DNA of 64,000 bases, taken from NCBI RefSeq assembly GCF_015291705.1, contig NZ_CP030050.1, forward strand, positions 7,998,001-8,062,000, written 5' to 3'. The position numbers and the translations under genes were made by a program. The stretch comes from Bradyrhizobium arachidis (GTDB taxonomy: Bacteria; Pseudomonadota; Alphaproteobacteria; Rhizobiales; Xanthobacteraceae). The notes under the pieces are model-generated. The model was not told where the DNA came from and searched no databases. It was given only the letters and a program-made list of their open reading frames with translations. Of this stretch, positions 49,638 to 60,106 are shown one piece after another (positions within the stretch are counted from its first letter, which is position 1; each line of letters starts with the position of its first letter).

Positions 49638-50264
49638 CTACGGCGAAGCCTTGAGCACCGCTTGCGTCGCTCGTTCATCTTCCTGCTGCAATGCAGTGCG
49701 CGGACCGGCGGCAGCATGATAGTCGCGACAAGCACGCAGCAGTGTATCAAAATCGGTCGCCAAACCGTCCGAATGGATGACAATCCGATCGCTCTGCGCC
49801 CGGCGGCCCGAGCCGCGGATGGTGCTGAGCTGCCGCCGCAAGGCCGGCGTCGGCGTCAGCACGATCATCTTGTGCCCGCGGCTTTCCTCAGCCGAAATCT
49901 CCGCAATGGAGTCCCAAAGCAGGAATTCACTACCGATGCGCAGATCGCGAATGCCGAAAGGAGTGGCGATCACCACCGGTCCACGCTCGGCGGGGAGCAG
50001 CCAGATCAGCCAGCTGGTCACCAGGCCAAACAAGGCGACGCCGGCATAGCCGACCGTCGTATCGTAGTCGCCGAGCCCGTCCCACATGTCGAAGGCGAGG
50101 CTTGCACTGAGCAGGGTCAGCGCAAAGCCCGCCGCGACCAGCAGTCGCAGGCGTGTCGCGCATTGACCGATTTCGAGATCGCACGCCTCGGCGCTTGCGG
50201 CCGGCGCGATCGATTGCGGGCTATTGGCAACGGCGAACGTAACACCGTCAGTATGTGCGTGCAT
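49638..50264 (-). CDS. Membrane protein of STM3941-like type
   Basis: 208 residues from an ATG with GGGGGA four bases upstream. An N-terminal polar stretch of about 35 residues precedes two membrane segments (LRLLVAAGFALTLLSASLAF and VALFGLVTSWLIWLL). The soluble part has GPVVIATPFGIRDLRIGSEF, LLWDSIAEIS and a C-terminal GLATDFDTLLRACRDY. It is a paralogue of the protein at 40806. Function unknown. Earlier in-frame starts up to 50429 lack ribosome sites. Confidence 0.55.
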   Translation of the reverse strand: MHAHTDGVTFAVANSPQSIAPAASAEACDLEIGQCATRLRLLVAAGFALTLLSASLAFDMWDGLGDYDTTVGYAGVALFGLVTSWLIWLLPAERGPVVIATPFGIRDLRIGSEFLLWDSIAEISAEESRGHKMIVLTPTPALRRQLSTIRGSGRRAQSDRIVIHSDGLATDFDTLLRACRDYHAAAGPRTALQQEDERATQAVLKASP

Positions 50265-50534
50265 GCAGTCCCCCAGCATGACCATTCGCGACGGGCCTAC
50301 GGCGACGTGGCCGGCGTTACGCAACGAGATCTCGGCCGAACCTTTCGGCCAACGATTTTTTACGCAACACAGCCACTGCCGCCTGGATCGCCATGATCGC
50401 GACGGAGTTACACTGAGAGTATGACGCAAATACCCTTGATTGGTTCCCTCCCGGGAGCATGTAAGCTAGAGGATAGCGCGTCAGGATCGGCGCGGAAACC
50501 CCTCGCCCCCCAGGCTTGGAGATAAATAAGCACC

Positions 50535-53384
50535 ATGAATCCCGTCAAAGAACTGGAAAAGCACGGACAAGCCGTCTGGCTGGACTTCCTCGCCCGTGGC
50601 TTCATCGCCAACGGCGACCTGAAGCGGCTGATCGACACCGACGGCGTCAAGGGCGTCACCTCCAATCCCTCCATCTTCGAGAAGGCGATCGGCAGCTCGG
50701 ACGAGTATGACGCCCCGATCGGCAAGGCGCTGAAGCGCGGCGACCGCACCGTGGCCGACCTGTTCGAGGCAGTCGCCGTCGAGGACATCCAGAACGCCGC
50801 CGACGTGCTGCGCCCGGTCTATGACCGCCTCAAGGGCGGCGACGGCTATGTCAGCCTGGAGGTCTCGCCCTATCTGGCGATGGACACCGCCGGCACGGTC
50901 ACTGAGGCGCGGCGGCTGTGGCAGGACGTCAGCCGCAAGAACCTGATGGTGAAGGTGCCGGCGACGCCGGAGGGCCTGCCGGCGATCGAGACGCTGATCG
51001 GCGAAGGCATCAGCATCAACATCACGCTGCTGTTCTCCAAGGCGGTCTATCTCGAGGTGGCCGAGGCCTATCTCGCGGGCCTGGAGAAATACGTCGCCGG
51101 CGGCGGCGACCCCTCGCATGTAGCGAGCGTTGCAAGCTTCTTCGTCAGCCGCATCGACACCATGGTCGACAAGCAGCTCGACGAGAAGATCGCCCGCGCC
51201 AACGACCCATCCGAGAAGGAGCGGCTCGCCGCGCTCAAGGGCAAGGTCGCGATCGCCAACGCCAAGATCGCCTATCAGGATTACAAGCGCCTGTTCTCCG
51301 GTCCGCGCTGGGAGAAGCTCGCGGCCAAGGGCGCCAAGCCGCAGCGCATGCTGTGGGCCTCCACCGGCACCAAGAACAAGGACTACAGCGACGTCCTCTA
51401 CGTCGAGGAGCTGATCGGCCCCGACACCATCAACACCGTGCCGCCGGCGACGCTGGATGCGTTCCGCGATCACGGCAAGCCGCGCGACAGCCTGGAAGAA
51501 AACATCGACGACGCTAGGCGCGTGCTGGAGGAGCTGGAGCGCTCCGGCGTGTCGCTCGACGCCATCACCGAGGAGCTGGTCAAGGACGGCGTCAAGCAGT
51601 TTGCGGACGCCGCCGACAAGCTCTACGGCGCGGTCGCCCACAAGCGCGCCACCGTGCTCGGACCCGCGATCGACCGTCAGCAGCTTTCGCTCGGCGACGG
51701 GCTCGGCAAGGCAGTGGCCAAGAGCACCGAGGAATGGCGCGCAGCCGCCAAAATCCGCAGGCTGTGGCAGCGCGACAAGTCGGTCTGGACCGGCACGGAC
51801 GAGAACAAATGGCTCGGCTGGCTCGACAGCGCGGCCAAGGCCAACGTCGCCGATTACGAGGATTACGCGGGCCGCGTGAAGGGCCAGAACTTCTCCGATG
51901 CCGTCGTCCTTGGCATGGGCGGATCGAGCCTCGGCCCCGAGGTGCTCGCCGAGACCTTTGGCAAGAAGCCCGGCTTCCCGAAGCTGCACGTGCTGGACTC
52001 CACCGATCCGGCGCAGGTGCGGGCGATGGAAGACAAGATCGACATCGCCAACACCGTGTTCATCGTGTCGAGCAAGTCCGGCGGCACCACCGAGCCGAAC
52101 GCGATGAAGGATTACTTCCATGAGCGCGTCGCGCAAGCGGTCGGGCCGAAGGTGAAGACCGGCCACCGCTTCATCGCGGTGACCGATCCCGGCTCCTCGC
52201 TGGAGAAGGCGGCGAAGAAGCTGAACTACGCCCGCATCTTCCATGGCGAACCGTCGATCGGCGGACGCTATTCGGTGCTCTCGCCGTTCGGCCTGGTGCC
52301 GGCGGCGACCGCCGGCATCGACGTCAAGACCTTCATCAAGCATGCGCAGGCGATGGCCCGCTCCTGCGGGCCGGACGTGCCGCCGAGCGAGAATCCGGGC
52401 GTGCAGCTCGGCCTTGCCATGGGCCTCGCCGGCCTCGAGGGCCGCGACAAGGTGACGATCCTGGCGTCGAAGAAGATCGCCGATTTCGGCGCCTGGGCCG
52501 AGCAGCTGATCGCGGAATCGACCGGCAAGGAAGGCAAGGGCCTGATCCCGATCGAGGGCGAGCCGCTGGGCGAGTCCGCTTCTTACGGCAACGACCGCTT
52601 CTTCATCGACATCCGCACCGAAGGCGAAGCCGATGCCGCCCATGACTCCAAGCTCGCCGCGATCGAGGCGGCCGGCCATCCCGTGGTGCGCATCGTCATG
52701 AAGTCGATCGACCATCTCGGCCAGGAATTCTTCCGCTTCGAGATGGCGACCGCGGTCGCGGGCTCGATCCTCGGCATCAACCCGTTCGACCAGCCGGACG
52801 TGGAAGCGGCCAAGATCAAGACCCGCGAGCTCACCGCGTCGTTCGAGAAGACCGGGTCGCTGCCGGCCGAGGAGCCGGTGGTCAGCACGGACGAGGCCGA
52901 TCTCTACACCGACGAGGCCAACGCCACGGCGCTGCGCGCAGCCGGTGCCAATGGCGACCTCACCTCATGGCTGAAGGCGCATCTGTCGCGCTCGGGCGAC
53001 GGCGATTATGTCGCCCTGCTCGGCTACATCGCGCGCGACAAGGCGACGATCGACGCGCTCCAGGCCATGCGGCTCGAGGTGCGCGACAAGCGGCATGTCG
53101 CAACCTGCGCCGAATTCGGCCCGCGCTTCCTGCACTCGACCGGGCAGGCCTACAAGGGCGGCCCCGACAGCGGCGTGTTCCTCCAGATCACCGCCGACGA
53201 CGCCAAGGACCTGGCGGTGCCGGGCCAGAAGGCGAGCTTCGGCGTGATCAAGGCGGCGCAGGCGCGCGGCGATTTCGACGTGCTGACCGAGCGCGGCCGG
53301 CGCGCGCTTCGGGTGCACCTGAAGGGCCCGCTCAAGAAAGGTCTCGCGACGCTCAATGCGGCGCTCAATGATGCGCTGAATTAA
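50535..53384 (+). CDS. tal-pgi: Bifunctional transaldolase / glucose-6-phosphate isomerase
   Basis: 949 residues. The first ~365 form a transaldolase with Asp17 (WLDFLARG), NPSIFEKAI and Schiff-base Lys140 (NLMVKVPAT). From about 390 onwards is a phosphoglucose isomerase with [26 protein letters not shown] and the later sugar-phosphate-binding blocks. The fusion couples the pentose phosphate pathway to hexose phosphate interconversion. Such fusions occur in several rhizobia and actinobacteria. It leads a rightward sugar cluster; gnd starts 13 bases after its stop. Confidence 0.93.
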   Translation: MNPVKELEKHGQAVWLDFLARGFIANGDLKRLIDTDGVKGVTSNPSIFEKAIGSSDEYDAPIGKALKRGDRTVADLFEAVAVEDIQNAADVLRPVYDRLKGGDGYVSLEVSPYLAMDTAGTVTEARRLWQDVSRKNLMVKVPATPEGLPAIETLIGEGISINITLLFSKAVYLEVAEAYLAGLEKYVAGGGDPSHVASVASFFVSRIDTMVDKQLDEKIARANDPSEKERLAALKGKVAIANAKIAYQDYKRLFSGPRWEKLAAKGAKPQRMLWASTGTKNKDYSDVLYVEELIGPDTINTVPPATLDAFRDHGKPRDSLEENIDDARRVLEELERSGVSLDAITEELVKDGVKQFADAADKLYGAVAHKRATVLGPAIDRQQLSLGDGLGKAVAKSTEEWRAAAKIRRLWQRDKSVWTGTDENKWLGWLDSAAKANVADYEDYAGRVKGQNFSDAVVLGMGGSSLGPEVLAETFGKKPGFPKLHVLDSTDPAQVRAMEDKIDIANTVFIVSSKSGGTTEPNAMKDYFHERVAQAVGPKVKTGHRFIAVTDPGSSLEKAAKKLNYARIFHGEPSIGGRYSVLSPFGLVPAATAGIDVKTFIKHAQAMARSCGPDVPPSENPGVQLGLAMGLAGLEGRDKVTILASKKIADFGAWAEQLIAESTGKEGKGLIPIEGEPLGESASYGNDRFFIDIRTEGEADAAHDSKLAAIEAAGHPVVRIVMKSIDHLGQEFFRFEMATAVAGSILGINPFDQPDVEAAKIKTRELTASFEKTGSLPAEEPVVSTDEADLYTDEANATALRAAGANGDLTSWLKAHLSRSGDGDYVALLGYIARDKATIDALQAMRLEVRDKRHVATCAEFGPRFLHSTGQAYKGGPDSGVFLQITADDAKDLAVPGQKASFGVIKAAQARGDFDVLTERGRRALRVHLKGPLKKGLATLNAALNDALN

Positions 53385-53397
53385 GGAGATCTCTCAC

Positions 53398-54396
53398 ATG
53401 CAACTCGGCATGATCGGCCTCGGCCGGATGGGCGGCAACATCGTTCGCCGCCTGATGCGCCACGGCCATACGACCGTGGTCTATGACAAGGACACCAAGG
53501 CCGTCGCCGGCCTTGCCGCAGACGGCGCGGTCGGCTCGGCCACGCTCGAAGAGTTCATCTCGAAACTCGAGCGGCCGCGCACGGCCTGGGTGATGCTGCC
53601 GGCCGGCCACATCACCGAGACGACGATCGAGACGATCGCCGGCGTTATGCAGGACGGCGACGTCATCATCGACGGTGGCAACACCTTCTGGCAGGACGAC
53701 GTCCGCCGCGGCAAGGCGCTGAAGGCGCGCGGCATCCATTATGTCGACGTCGGGACCTCCGGCGGAGTCTGGGGCCTCGACCGCGGCTATTGCATGATGA
53801 TCGGCGGCGAGAAGGCCGTGGTGGACCGGCTCGATCCGATCTTCGCCGCGCTCGCGCCCGGCGCCGGCGACATTCCGCGCACCGAAGGACGCGACGGGCG
53901 CGATCCCTGCATCGAGCAGGGCTACATCCATGCAGGTCCCGTCGGCGCCGGCCATTTCGTCAAGATGATCCACAACGGCATCGAATACGGCCTGATGCAG
54001 GCCTATGCCGAAGGGTTCGACATCCTCAAGAACGCCAACATCGACGCGCTGCCGGCGGATCATCGCTACGATTTCGATCTCGCCGACATCGCCGAGGTGT
54101 GGCGGCGCGGCAGCGTCATCCCGTCCTGGCTGCTCGACCTCACCTCCACCGCGCTCGCCGACAGCCCGCAGCTCTCGGAATATTCCGGCTTCGTGGAAGA
54201 TTCCGGCGAAGGCCGCTGGACCGTGAATGCGGCGATCGACGAGGCCGTGCCGGCAGAGGTGCTGACCGCGGCGCTCTACACACGTTTCCGTTCCCGCAAG
54301 GAACACACCTTTGCCGAAAAAATTCTCTCCGCGATGCGTGCCGGTTTCGGCGGCCACAAGGAGCCGAAGCCGCCGGGCGCCGCGAAGCCCAAATAA
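53398..54396 (+). CDS. gnd: 6-phosphogluconate dehydrogenase, decarboxylating (short form)
   Basis: 332 residues, the short form often NAD-dependent, rather than the ~470-residue NADP form. The Rossmann motif is GLGRMGGN (residues 6-13), followed by [10 protein letters not shown], the [11 protein letters not shown] substrate loop and catalytic [17 protein letters not shown]. It oxidatively decarboxylates 6-phosphogluconate to ribulose 5-phosphate in the cytoplasm. AAGGAGATC precedes the start. zwf begins about 40 bases after the stop. Confidence 0.93.
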   Translation: MQLGMIGLGRMGGNIVRRLMRHGHTTVVYDKDTKAVAGLAADGAVGSATLEEFISKLERPRTAWVMLPAGHITETTIETIAGVMQDGDVIIDGGNTFWQDDVRRGKALKARGIHYVDVGTSGGVWGLDRGYCMMIGGEKAVVDRLDPIFAALAPGAGDIPRTEGRDGRDPCIEQGYIHAGPVGAGHFVKMIHNGIEYGLMQAYAEGFDILKNANIDALPADHRYDFDLADIAEVWRRGSVIPSWLLDLTSTALADSPQLSEYSGFVEDSGEGRWTVNAAIDEAVPAEVLTAALYTRFRSRKEHTFAEKILSAMRAGFGGHKEPKPPGAAKPK

Positions 54397-54436
54397 GAGC
54401 TCAGGTCAGAAGCAACAAAGCGAAGGCCAACAATTC

Positions 54437-55948
54437 GTGACAAAAGACCCGAAAGCCAAGCGCAAACCGGAAAATTGCGCCTTCGTCATCTTCGGCGTCA
54501 CCGGAGACCTCACCCATCGCCTGGTGATGCCGTCGCTCTACAATCTCGCCGCCGAGCACCTGCTGCCGGAAAAGTTCTGTGTCGTCGGCGTCGCCCGCAA
54601 GGGCCAGTCCGATGACGAGCTGCGCGACAGCCTGATGCAGGGCCTGCACAAGTTCGCGACGCGGCCCGTGGACGACGACATCGCCCGGAAGCTGCTGGAA
54701 TGCGTGACCTTCGTCGAGGCCGACCCGAAGGACCCGCCCTCGTTCGACCGTTTGCGCGAGCATCTGGATTCGCTGGAATGCGCGCAGGACACCGGCGGCA
54801 ACCGGCTGTTCTACCTCGCGACCCCGCCGGCCGCGTTCGCGCCGACCGCGCGCGAGCTTGGCCGCACCGGCATGATGAAAGAGAACGGCGCCTGGCGGCG
54901 GCTCGTCATCGAAAAGCCGTTCGGCACCGACCTCGCCTCGGCACGCGCGCTGAACGGCGAGCTGCTGAAGATCATGGACGAACACCAGATCTACCGGATC
55001 GATCATTATCTCGGCAAGGAGACGGTGCAGAACATCCTGGTGCTGCGCTTCGCCAACGGCATGTTCGAGCCGATCTGGAATCGCAATCATATCGACCACG
55101 TCCAGATCACGGTGGAGGAGAAGCTCGGCGTCGGCCATCGCGGCGGCTTCTACGACGCCACCGGCGCGCTGCGCGACATGGTGCCGAACCATCTGTTCCA
55201 GCTGATGTCGCTGGTGGCGATGGAGCCGCCGGCACGTTTCGATGCACATTCCGTGCGCTCGGAGAAGGCCGACGTGCTCACCGCGATCCAACAGCCGGAC
55301 GAGGAAGAGGCCCTGAGAAGCTCGGTGCGCGCGCAATATCTCGCGGGACGCATCGGCGAGGACGAGATTCCGGACTATCGCAAGACCGAGGACGTCAAGC
55401 CTGGCAGCACCACCGAGACCTTCGTCGCGCTGAAGCTGATGATCGACAATTGGCGCTGGGCTGGCGTGCCGTTCTATTTGCGCACGGGCAAGGCGCTCGG
55501 CCACAAGCGCACGGAAGTCGCGATCAAGTTCAAGCAGGCGCCGCTGTCGATGTTCTCAGGCACGGACGTCGACCGCCTGTCGCAGAACTTCCTCACCATC
55601 GGCATCGCGCCGACCGAAACCATCGAGCTGCAGTTCAACGCCAAGATTCCGGGACCGAGCATCACCATCGACGGCGTCGAGATGAAGTTCAAGTACGGCG
55701 ACTATTTCCGCGCCGATCCCTCGACCGGCTACGAGACGCTGATCTACGACTGCATGATCGGCGACAACATCCTGTTCCAGCGCGCCGACGGCGTCGAGGC
55801 CGGATGGCAGGCGGTGCAGCCGTTCCTGGATGCCTGGAAAAATGCCGGTACCAACGGCATCGAGACCTATCAGGCTGGCAGCGACGGCCCGAAATGCGCC
55901 GACGAGCTGCTTCGCCGCGACGGGCGCAGCTGGCGGAAATATTCGTGA
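54437..55948 (+). CDS. zwf: Glucose-6-phosphate 1-dehydrogenase
   Basis: 503 residues from a GTG at 54437. The NADP motif is FGVTGDLTHR (about 19-28) and the substrate-binding signature RIDHYLGKE lies near 187. It makes 6-phosphogluconolactone and NAD(P)H in the first step of the oxidative pentose phosphate and Entner-Doudoroff routes. An in-frame ATG far upstream would overlap gnd and add a tail without homology, so GTG is preferred; its ribosome site (AAGG) is weak. The stop TGA shares its last base with the ATG of pgl. Confidence 0.93.
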   Translation: MTKDPKAKRKPENCAFVIFGVTGDLTHRLVMPSLYNLAAEHLLPEKFCVVGVARKGQSDDELRDSLMQGLHKFATRPVDDDIARKLLECVTFVEADPKDPPSFDRLREHLDSLECAQDTGGNRLFYLATPPAAFAPTARELGRTGMMKENGAWRRLVIEKPFGTDLASARALNGELLKIMDEHQIYRIDHYLGKETVQNILVLRFANGMFEPIWNRNHIDHVQITVEEKLGVGHRGGFYDATGALRDMVPNHLFQLMSLVAMEPPARFDAHSVRSEKADVLTAIQQPDEEEALRSSVRAQYLAGRIGEDEIPDYRKTEDVKPGSTTETFVALKLMIDNWRWAGVPFYLRTGKALGHKRTEVAIKFKQAPLSMFSGTDVDRLSQNFLTIGIAPTETIELQFNAKIPGPSITIDGVEMKFKYGDYFRADPSTGYETLIYDCMIGDNILFQRADGVEAGWQAVQPFLDAWKNAGTNGIETYQAGSDGPKCADELLRRDGRSWRKYS

Positions 55949-56694
55949 TGGCGGCCGGCCAGCCGGAGCTGATCGTCGCGCTAGACGCCGAGGCGCTGGC
56001 GCAAGCCGCAGCCGAACGGGTGATGGCGCGGATATCAGCCAATCCCTCGCGCATCGCGATCTGCCTCACCGGCGGCTCCAGCCCGAAGAAGCTCTATCAA
56101 CTGCTCGGCAGCGACGAATGGCGCGGCAGGATTCCGTGGGATCGCGTGCACTGGTTCATCGGCGACGAGCGTTTTGTCCCCGAGAGCGATCCGCTCAACA
56201 ACATGGCGGTCGCACGCGCCACCTTTCTCGATCGCAACGCGGCCGCTGGCCATGTTCATCCGATCCCGACCACGGCCGAAAATCCCGATGCGAGCGCCGC
56301 GGCCTATGCGCGCGAGCTGCAGGCCTTCTACGGCTCGGACCAGCTCGATCCGGCGCGGCCGCTGTTTGACATGGTCCTGATGGGCGCAGGGCCGGACGGC
56401 CACACCGCCTCGCTGTTTCCCGGTTATCCCGAGATCGAGGAGACCCGGCGCTGGGTCGTCGGCGTGCCCAAAGCCAATGTCGCGCCGTTCGTGCCGCGGG
56501 TCTCGCTCACTCTCCCCGTGCTGGCATCCTGCCGCGAGATGCTGTTCGAGATTGCCGGGCACGACAAGCAGCCGATCTTGACGCGCCTCCTCAATGGCGA
56601 GAATTTGCCGGCTGTACGCGCGTGCTCGAATCGTGAGACCGTCTGGCTGGTCGACAGGGCCGCGCTTCCGGAGGGAATTCGTGGGCCGCGTTGA
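55948..56694 (+). CDS. pgl: 6-phosphogluconolactonase
   Basis: 248 residues of the NagB-like lactonase family: ICLTGGSSPKKLYQLL, WDRVHWFIGDERFVPESDPLNN and MVLMGAGPDGHTASLFPG are diagnostic. It hydrolyses the lactone made by Zwf. The start overlaps the zwf stop by one base, so translation is coupled. The stop lies 14 bases inside the gluconokinase gene. Confidence 0.93.
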   Translation: MAAGQPELIVALDAEALAQAAAERVMARISANPSRIAICLTGGSSPKKLYQLLGSDEWRGRIPWDRVHWFIGDERFVPESDPLNNMAVARATFLDRNAAAGHVHPIPTTAENPDASAAAYARELQAFYGSDQLDPARPLFDMVLMGAGPDGHTASLFPGYPEIEETRRWVVGVPKANVAPFVPRVSLTLPVLASCREMLFEIAGHDKQPILTRLLNGENLPAVRACSNRETVWLVDRAALPEGIRGPR

Positions 56695-57217
56695 AGCACC
56701 TTGTGCGTTGATCGTGATGGGCGTGTCGGGTTCGGGCAAGAGCACGGTGGCGGAGGCGCTCGGCGAGCGGCTCGGCTGGCGCTTCGAGGACGGCGACAGC
56801 TTTCACCCCGCCAGCAATGTCGAAAAGATGCGGGCCGGCCATCCCCTCACCGACGAGGACCGCTGGCCCTGGCTCAACGCCATCGCCGACGAGATCGCGC
56901 GGGTATGCGGCAAGGGCGGGCACGTCATCATCGCCTGCTCGGCGCTGAAGCACACCTACCGCGACGTGCTGCTGCGCGGACGCGATGACGTCCGCTTCGT
57001 GTTCCTGAGGGGCACGAAAGAGCTGATCGCTGAGCGGCTCGCGCAGCGCAAGGGCCACTTCATGCCGCCTGGATTGCTGACCAGCCAGTTCGATACGCTG
57101 GAGCCTCCGGAGGCTGGCGAGCACGTCGTCACTGTCTCGATCGACGAGACCGTCGAGGCGATCGTGGACGGCATCGTCCGGCAGCTGAAACTGGGCGGCG
57201 CGACGCTGAGGCCATAA
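56681..57217 (+). CDS. gntK: Gluconokinase
   Basis: 178 residues from a GTG with GGAGGG upstream. The P-loop is GVSGSGKST (residues 13-21), followed by FEDGDSFHPASNVEKM, GHPLTDEDRWPWL and KGHFMPPGLLTSQFDTLE, all typical of GntK. It phosphorylates gluconate to 6-phosphogluconate, feeding the same intermediate as Zwf/Pgl. It overlaps pgl by 14 bases. Confidence 0.92.
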   Translation: MGRVEAPCALIVMGVSGSGKSTVAEALGERLGWRFEDGDSFHPASNVEKMRAGHPLTDEDRWPWLNAIADEIARVCGKGGHVIIACSALKHTYRDVLLRGRDDVRFVFLRGTKELIAERLAQRKGHFMPPGLLTSQFDTLEPPEAGEHVVTVSIDETVEAIVDGIVRQLKLGGATLRP

Positions 57218-57231
57218 CCAAAGGTCCTGCC

Positions 57232-58044
57232 ATGACGAAAATCTCTCTCGTTGTCTCCGACGTCGACGGCACGCTGCTGACCAAGGACAAGACGCTGACC
57301 GAGCGCGCAAAGAGCGCGGTGCAGCGGCTGCACCGGGCCGGCATCGGCTTCACCATCACCTCCAGCCGTCCCGCGATCGGCATGCGCTTCCTGATCGAGC
57401 CGCTGGCGCTGTGGCTGCCGGTCGGCCCGTTCAACGGCTCCTCGATCATCGATCCCGAGATGAGGCCGGTCGAGCAGCACCTGATTCCGGAGAGCGCGGC
57501 CGAACGGACCCTGAAAATCCTCCGCGAATTCGGCGCCGACATCTGGCTCTTCACCGCCGACAAATGGCTGATCGACAATCGCGACGGCAGCTACGTCGCG
57601 CATGAGCAGCACACCATCCGCGCCGATCCGACCATCGTGACGGATTTTTCGCCATACCTCGCCAGCGCCTGCAAGATCGTCGGCGCCAGCACCGATGCCG
57701 CCGGCCTCGAGCGGTGCGAGAAGGCGATGCAGGAGGCGCTCGGAGCCGAGGCGACCGCGGTGCGCTCGCAGACCTACTATCTCGACATCACCCCGCCCGG
57801 GTTCAACAAGGGCACGTTCGTGCAGGCCATGGCCAAGCGGCTCGGCATCTCGACCGAAGCGGTCGCCACCATCGGCGACATGCAGAACGACCTCGCGATG
57901 TTCCGCGTCTCCGGCACCTCGATCGCCATGGGCAACGCCACCGACAACGTCAAGGACCAAGCCACCCACGTCACCGCAACCAACGAGCAGGATGGTTTTG
58001 CCGAGGCGATGGAGATGGTCTTGAAGTGGAATGGGGTGGGGTGA
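57232..58044 (+). CDS. Cof-type HAD-family sugar phosphatase
   Basis: 270 residues. The HAD catalytic motif is SDVDGTLL (nucleophile Asp9), motif II lies in FTITSSRP, and GDMQNDLAMF is the C-terminal metal motif. The cap domain is of the Cof type. Such enzymes dephosphorylate sugar phosphates or related compounds. As the last gene of the sugar cluster it might relieve excess sugar phosphate, which is inference. It starts 14 bases after gntK. Confidence 0.85.
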   Translation: MTKISLVVSDVDGTLLTKDKTLTERAKSAVQRLHRAGIGFTITSSRPAIGMRFLIEPLALWLPVGPFNGSSIIDPEMRPVEQHLIPESAAERTLKILREFGADIWLFTADKWLIDNRDGSYVAHEQHTIRADPTIVTDFSPYLASACKIVGASTDAAGLERCEKAMQEALGAEATAVRSQTYYLDITPPGFNKGTFVQAMAKRLGISTEAVATIGDMQNDLAMFRVSGTSIAMGNATDNVKDQATHVTATNEQDGFAEAMEMVLKWNGVG

Positions 58045-58065
58045 GGCGGGCTGCCGGCTTGTTCA

Positions 58066-58233
58066 CCTCTCCCGCTTGCGGGAGAGGCATAGGCCGCCTT
58101 CGGCGGCCGTCCACTTAACGCCGAGGCGCAGCCTCGGCTATGGCGTAGCGGCGGGTGAGGGTTCTCTCCTCTTGGGGGTTCTCGCCCAACGGAAACACCC
58201 TCTCCCGAGCCCTCCCCCGCGAGCGGGGGAGGG
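58066..58233. repeat. Palindromic intergenic repeat (CCTCTCCCGC / CCCTCCCCCGC type)
   Basis: Hairpins CCTCTCCCGCTTGCGGGAGA at the left and CCCTCCCCCGCGAGCGGGGG at the right (58210 on) flank inner dyads (GCCGCCTTCGGCGGC, GCCGAGGCGCAGCCTCGGC). It fills the gap between the convergent HAD and GH15 genes, where it could serve as a terminator. It is an opposite-orientation relative of 42722-42865. Confidence 0.75.
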
Positions 58234-58277
58234 AGCGCACCTCCGCTCTGGTACCAATCAAGACTAAAGCACGGTCA

Positions 58278-60077
58278 CTACTTCGACCGCTGCATCGCCG
58301 GCTTCTCGCTCTTTTGCCTCGCCGCCGACAGATTGTGCGCGGTGTTGATCAGCGCGATGTGGGTCAGGGCCTGCGGGAAATTGCCGGTCTGGCGGCGCGC
58401 GACGGAATCGTATTCCTCGGCCAATAGCCCGACGTCGTTCGCGAGCCCGGCGACGCGATCGAACAAGACCTGCGCCTTGTCGAGATCGCCCGACAGCACA
58501 TAGGCGTCGGCGAGCCACAGGCTGCAGGCCAGGAACGCGCCCTCGATCGGCTGATGCTCATCGGAGACTTCGCGCGGATCGTGGCGCAGCACGAAGCCGT
58601 CGTGCATCAGGTGCTGTTCGACCGCGGCGATGGTGCCGCGGATGCGCGGGTCGTCGGCCGGCAGGAAGCCGACGCCGGGCAGCAGCAGCACGCTGGCATC
58701 GAGCAGCTTCGAGCCATAGGACTCGACAAAGGCATTCTCCCCCGCGTCGAAACCCCTGTTGCAGACGTCGCGATGAATGGCCTCGCGCAAGGCGCGCCAA
58801 TGCAGCAGCGGCGCCTTGAAGCCAAAAGTCTCGGCGCTCTTAATGCCGCGGTCGAACGCGACCCAGGTCATCACCTTGGAGAAGACGTAATGCCGGGGCT
58901 GGCCGCGCCGCTCCCAGATGCCGTGATCGGGCTTGTCCCAGACCTCGGCGAGGTGATTGAGCACGTTGCATTCCAATGCCCAGCTCTCGTCGTCGAGCTT
59001 CAGCTTGGCCATGCGCGACTGGTGGAAGGCGTCGATCAGCTCGCCATAGACGTCGAGCTGCAGCTGTGCATGCGCGGCATTGCCGACGCGCACCGGCTGC
59101 GCGCCCTCGTAGCCGGCGAGCCAGCCCGCCTCCCATTCCAAGAGGCGCCGCTGACCCCAGATGCCGTACATGATCTGCATGTTCGCCGGCGCGCCGGCGG
59201 CGGCGCGCAGCAGCCAGTTGTGCCAGGCCGAGGCTTCCTCGGTGTAGCCCGAGTTCATCAACGCCAGCAGCGTGAAGGTGGCATCGCGCAGCCAGCAGAA
59301 GCGGTAATCCCAGTTCCTGCTGCCGCCGAGCTTCTCTGGCAGCGACGTCGTCGGCGCGGCGACGATGCCTCCGGTGGGAGCGAAGGTCAGCGTCTTCAGC
59401 GTGATCAGCGAGCGCAAGATCAGGTCGTGATAGGGCCCGTCGCGGGTGCAATGGCTGCACCAGTCCTTCCAGAACGCTTCGGTCTCTTCGAGCGCTTGCT
59501 CAGGGTCGATCGGCCCGGGCGGCTCGAGATGCGAGGGACCGTAGGTCAGCACAAAAGGTACGGTCTCGCCTTCCCTCACCTCGAAATCGGAGACCGTGGT
59601 GAGATCCTCGCCGCGGGTCTCGACTGGGGTGCGCAGCACCGTCATGTCCTGGCCGCAGATCGCGAGCAGCGAGTGGTCGATCCGCCGCACCCAGGGAATG
59701 TCGACACCGAAGCCGAAGCGGATCACGAGCTCCATCCGCATCTTCACCGTGCCGCTGATGCCACGCACCAGCCGGACGATGTCGGAGGCCTTGCCGCGCG
59801 GCGGCATGAAGTCGACCAGCGCGACGGTGCCGGACTTGGTCTCGAAGCGCGTCTCGAGGATGAGGGTGTCGCCGAGATAGCGGCGCGAGGTCTTGACGAC
59901 GTCATCGGCTGGCGTGATCAGCCAGCGGCCGTTCTTGTTTGTCCCGAGGATCGCGGCGAAGCAGGCGTCGGAATCGAAGGCCGGCCAGCACAGCCAGTCG
60001 ATCGAGCCGTTGCGCCCAACCAGCGCAGCGGTCTCGCAATCGCCGATCAGCGCATAGTCCTCGATCCTCTGAGACAA
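58278..60077 (-). CDS. Glycoside hydrolase family 15 protein (glucoamylase/trehalase type)
   Basis: 599 residues. It starts IEDYALIGDCETAALVGRNGSIDWLCWPAFDS, the conserved N-terminal beta-sandwich of bacterial GH15 proteins, followed by the (alpha/alpha)6 domain with GGSRNWDYRFCWLRDATFTL and the C-terminal EEYDSVARRQTGNFPQALTH region, where the catalytic Glu is expected. It releases glucose from alpha-glucans or trehalose; the sequence does not settle which. No signal peptide is seen, so it acts in the cytoplasm. It lies 29 bases after malQ and is probably cotranscribed with it. Confidence 0.88.
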   Translation of the reverse strand: MSQRIEDYALIGDCETAALVGRNGSIDWLCWPAFDSDACFAAILGTNKNGRWLITPADDVVKTSRRYLGDTLILETRFETKSGTVALVDFMPPRGKASDIVRLVRGISGTVKMRMELVIRFGFGVDIPWVRRIDHSLLAICGQDMTVLRTPVETRGEDLTTVSDFEVREGETVPFVLTYGPSHLEPPGPIDPEQALEETEAFWKDWCSHCTRDGPYHDLILRSLITLKTLTFAPTGGIVAAPTTSLPEKLGGSRNWDYRFCWLRDATFTLLALMNSGYTEEASAWHNWLLRAAAGAPANMQIMYGIWGQRRLLEWEAGWLAGYEGAQPVRVGNAAHAQLQLDVYGELIDAFHQSRMAKLKLDDESWALECNVLNHLAEVWDKPDHGIWERRGQPRHYVFSKVMTWVAFDRGIKSAETFGFKAPLLHWRALREAIHRDVCNRGFDAGENAFVESYGSKLLDASVLLLPGVGFLPADDPRIRGTIAAVEQHLMHDGFVLRHDPREVSDEHQPIEGAFLACSLWLADAYVLSGDLDKAQVLFDRVAGLANDVGLLAEEYDSVARRQTGNFPQALTHIALINTAHNLSAARQKSEKPAMQRSK

Positions 60078-60106
60078 TGTCGTTCGAGCCTGGAAACCCC
60101 GGCGGG

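Noticed and set aside
50423..50447. GGAAC-N16-CGTC on the minus strand as a second EcfG promoter for the gene ending at 49638
   Set aside because: One mismatch in the short -10 and a leader of about 150 bases make it too weak to call.
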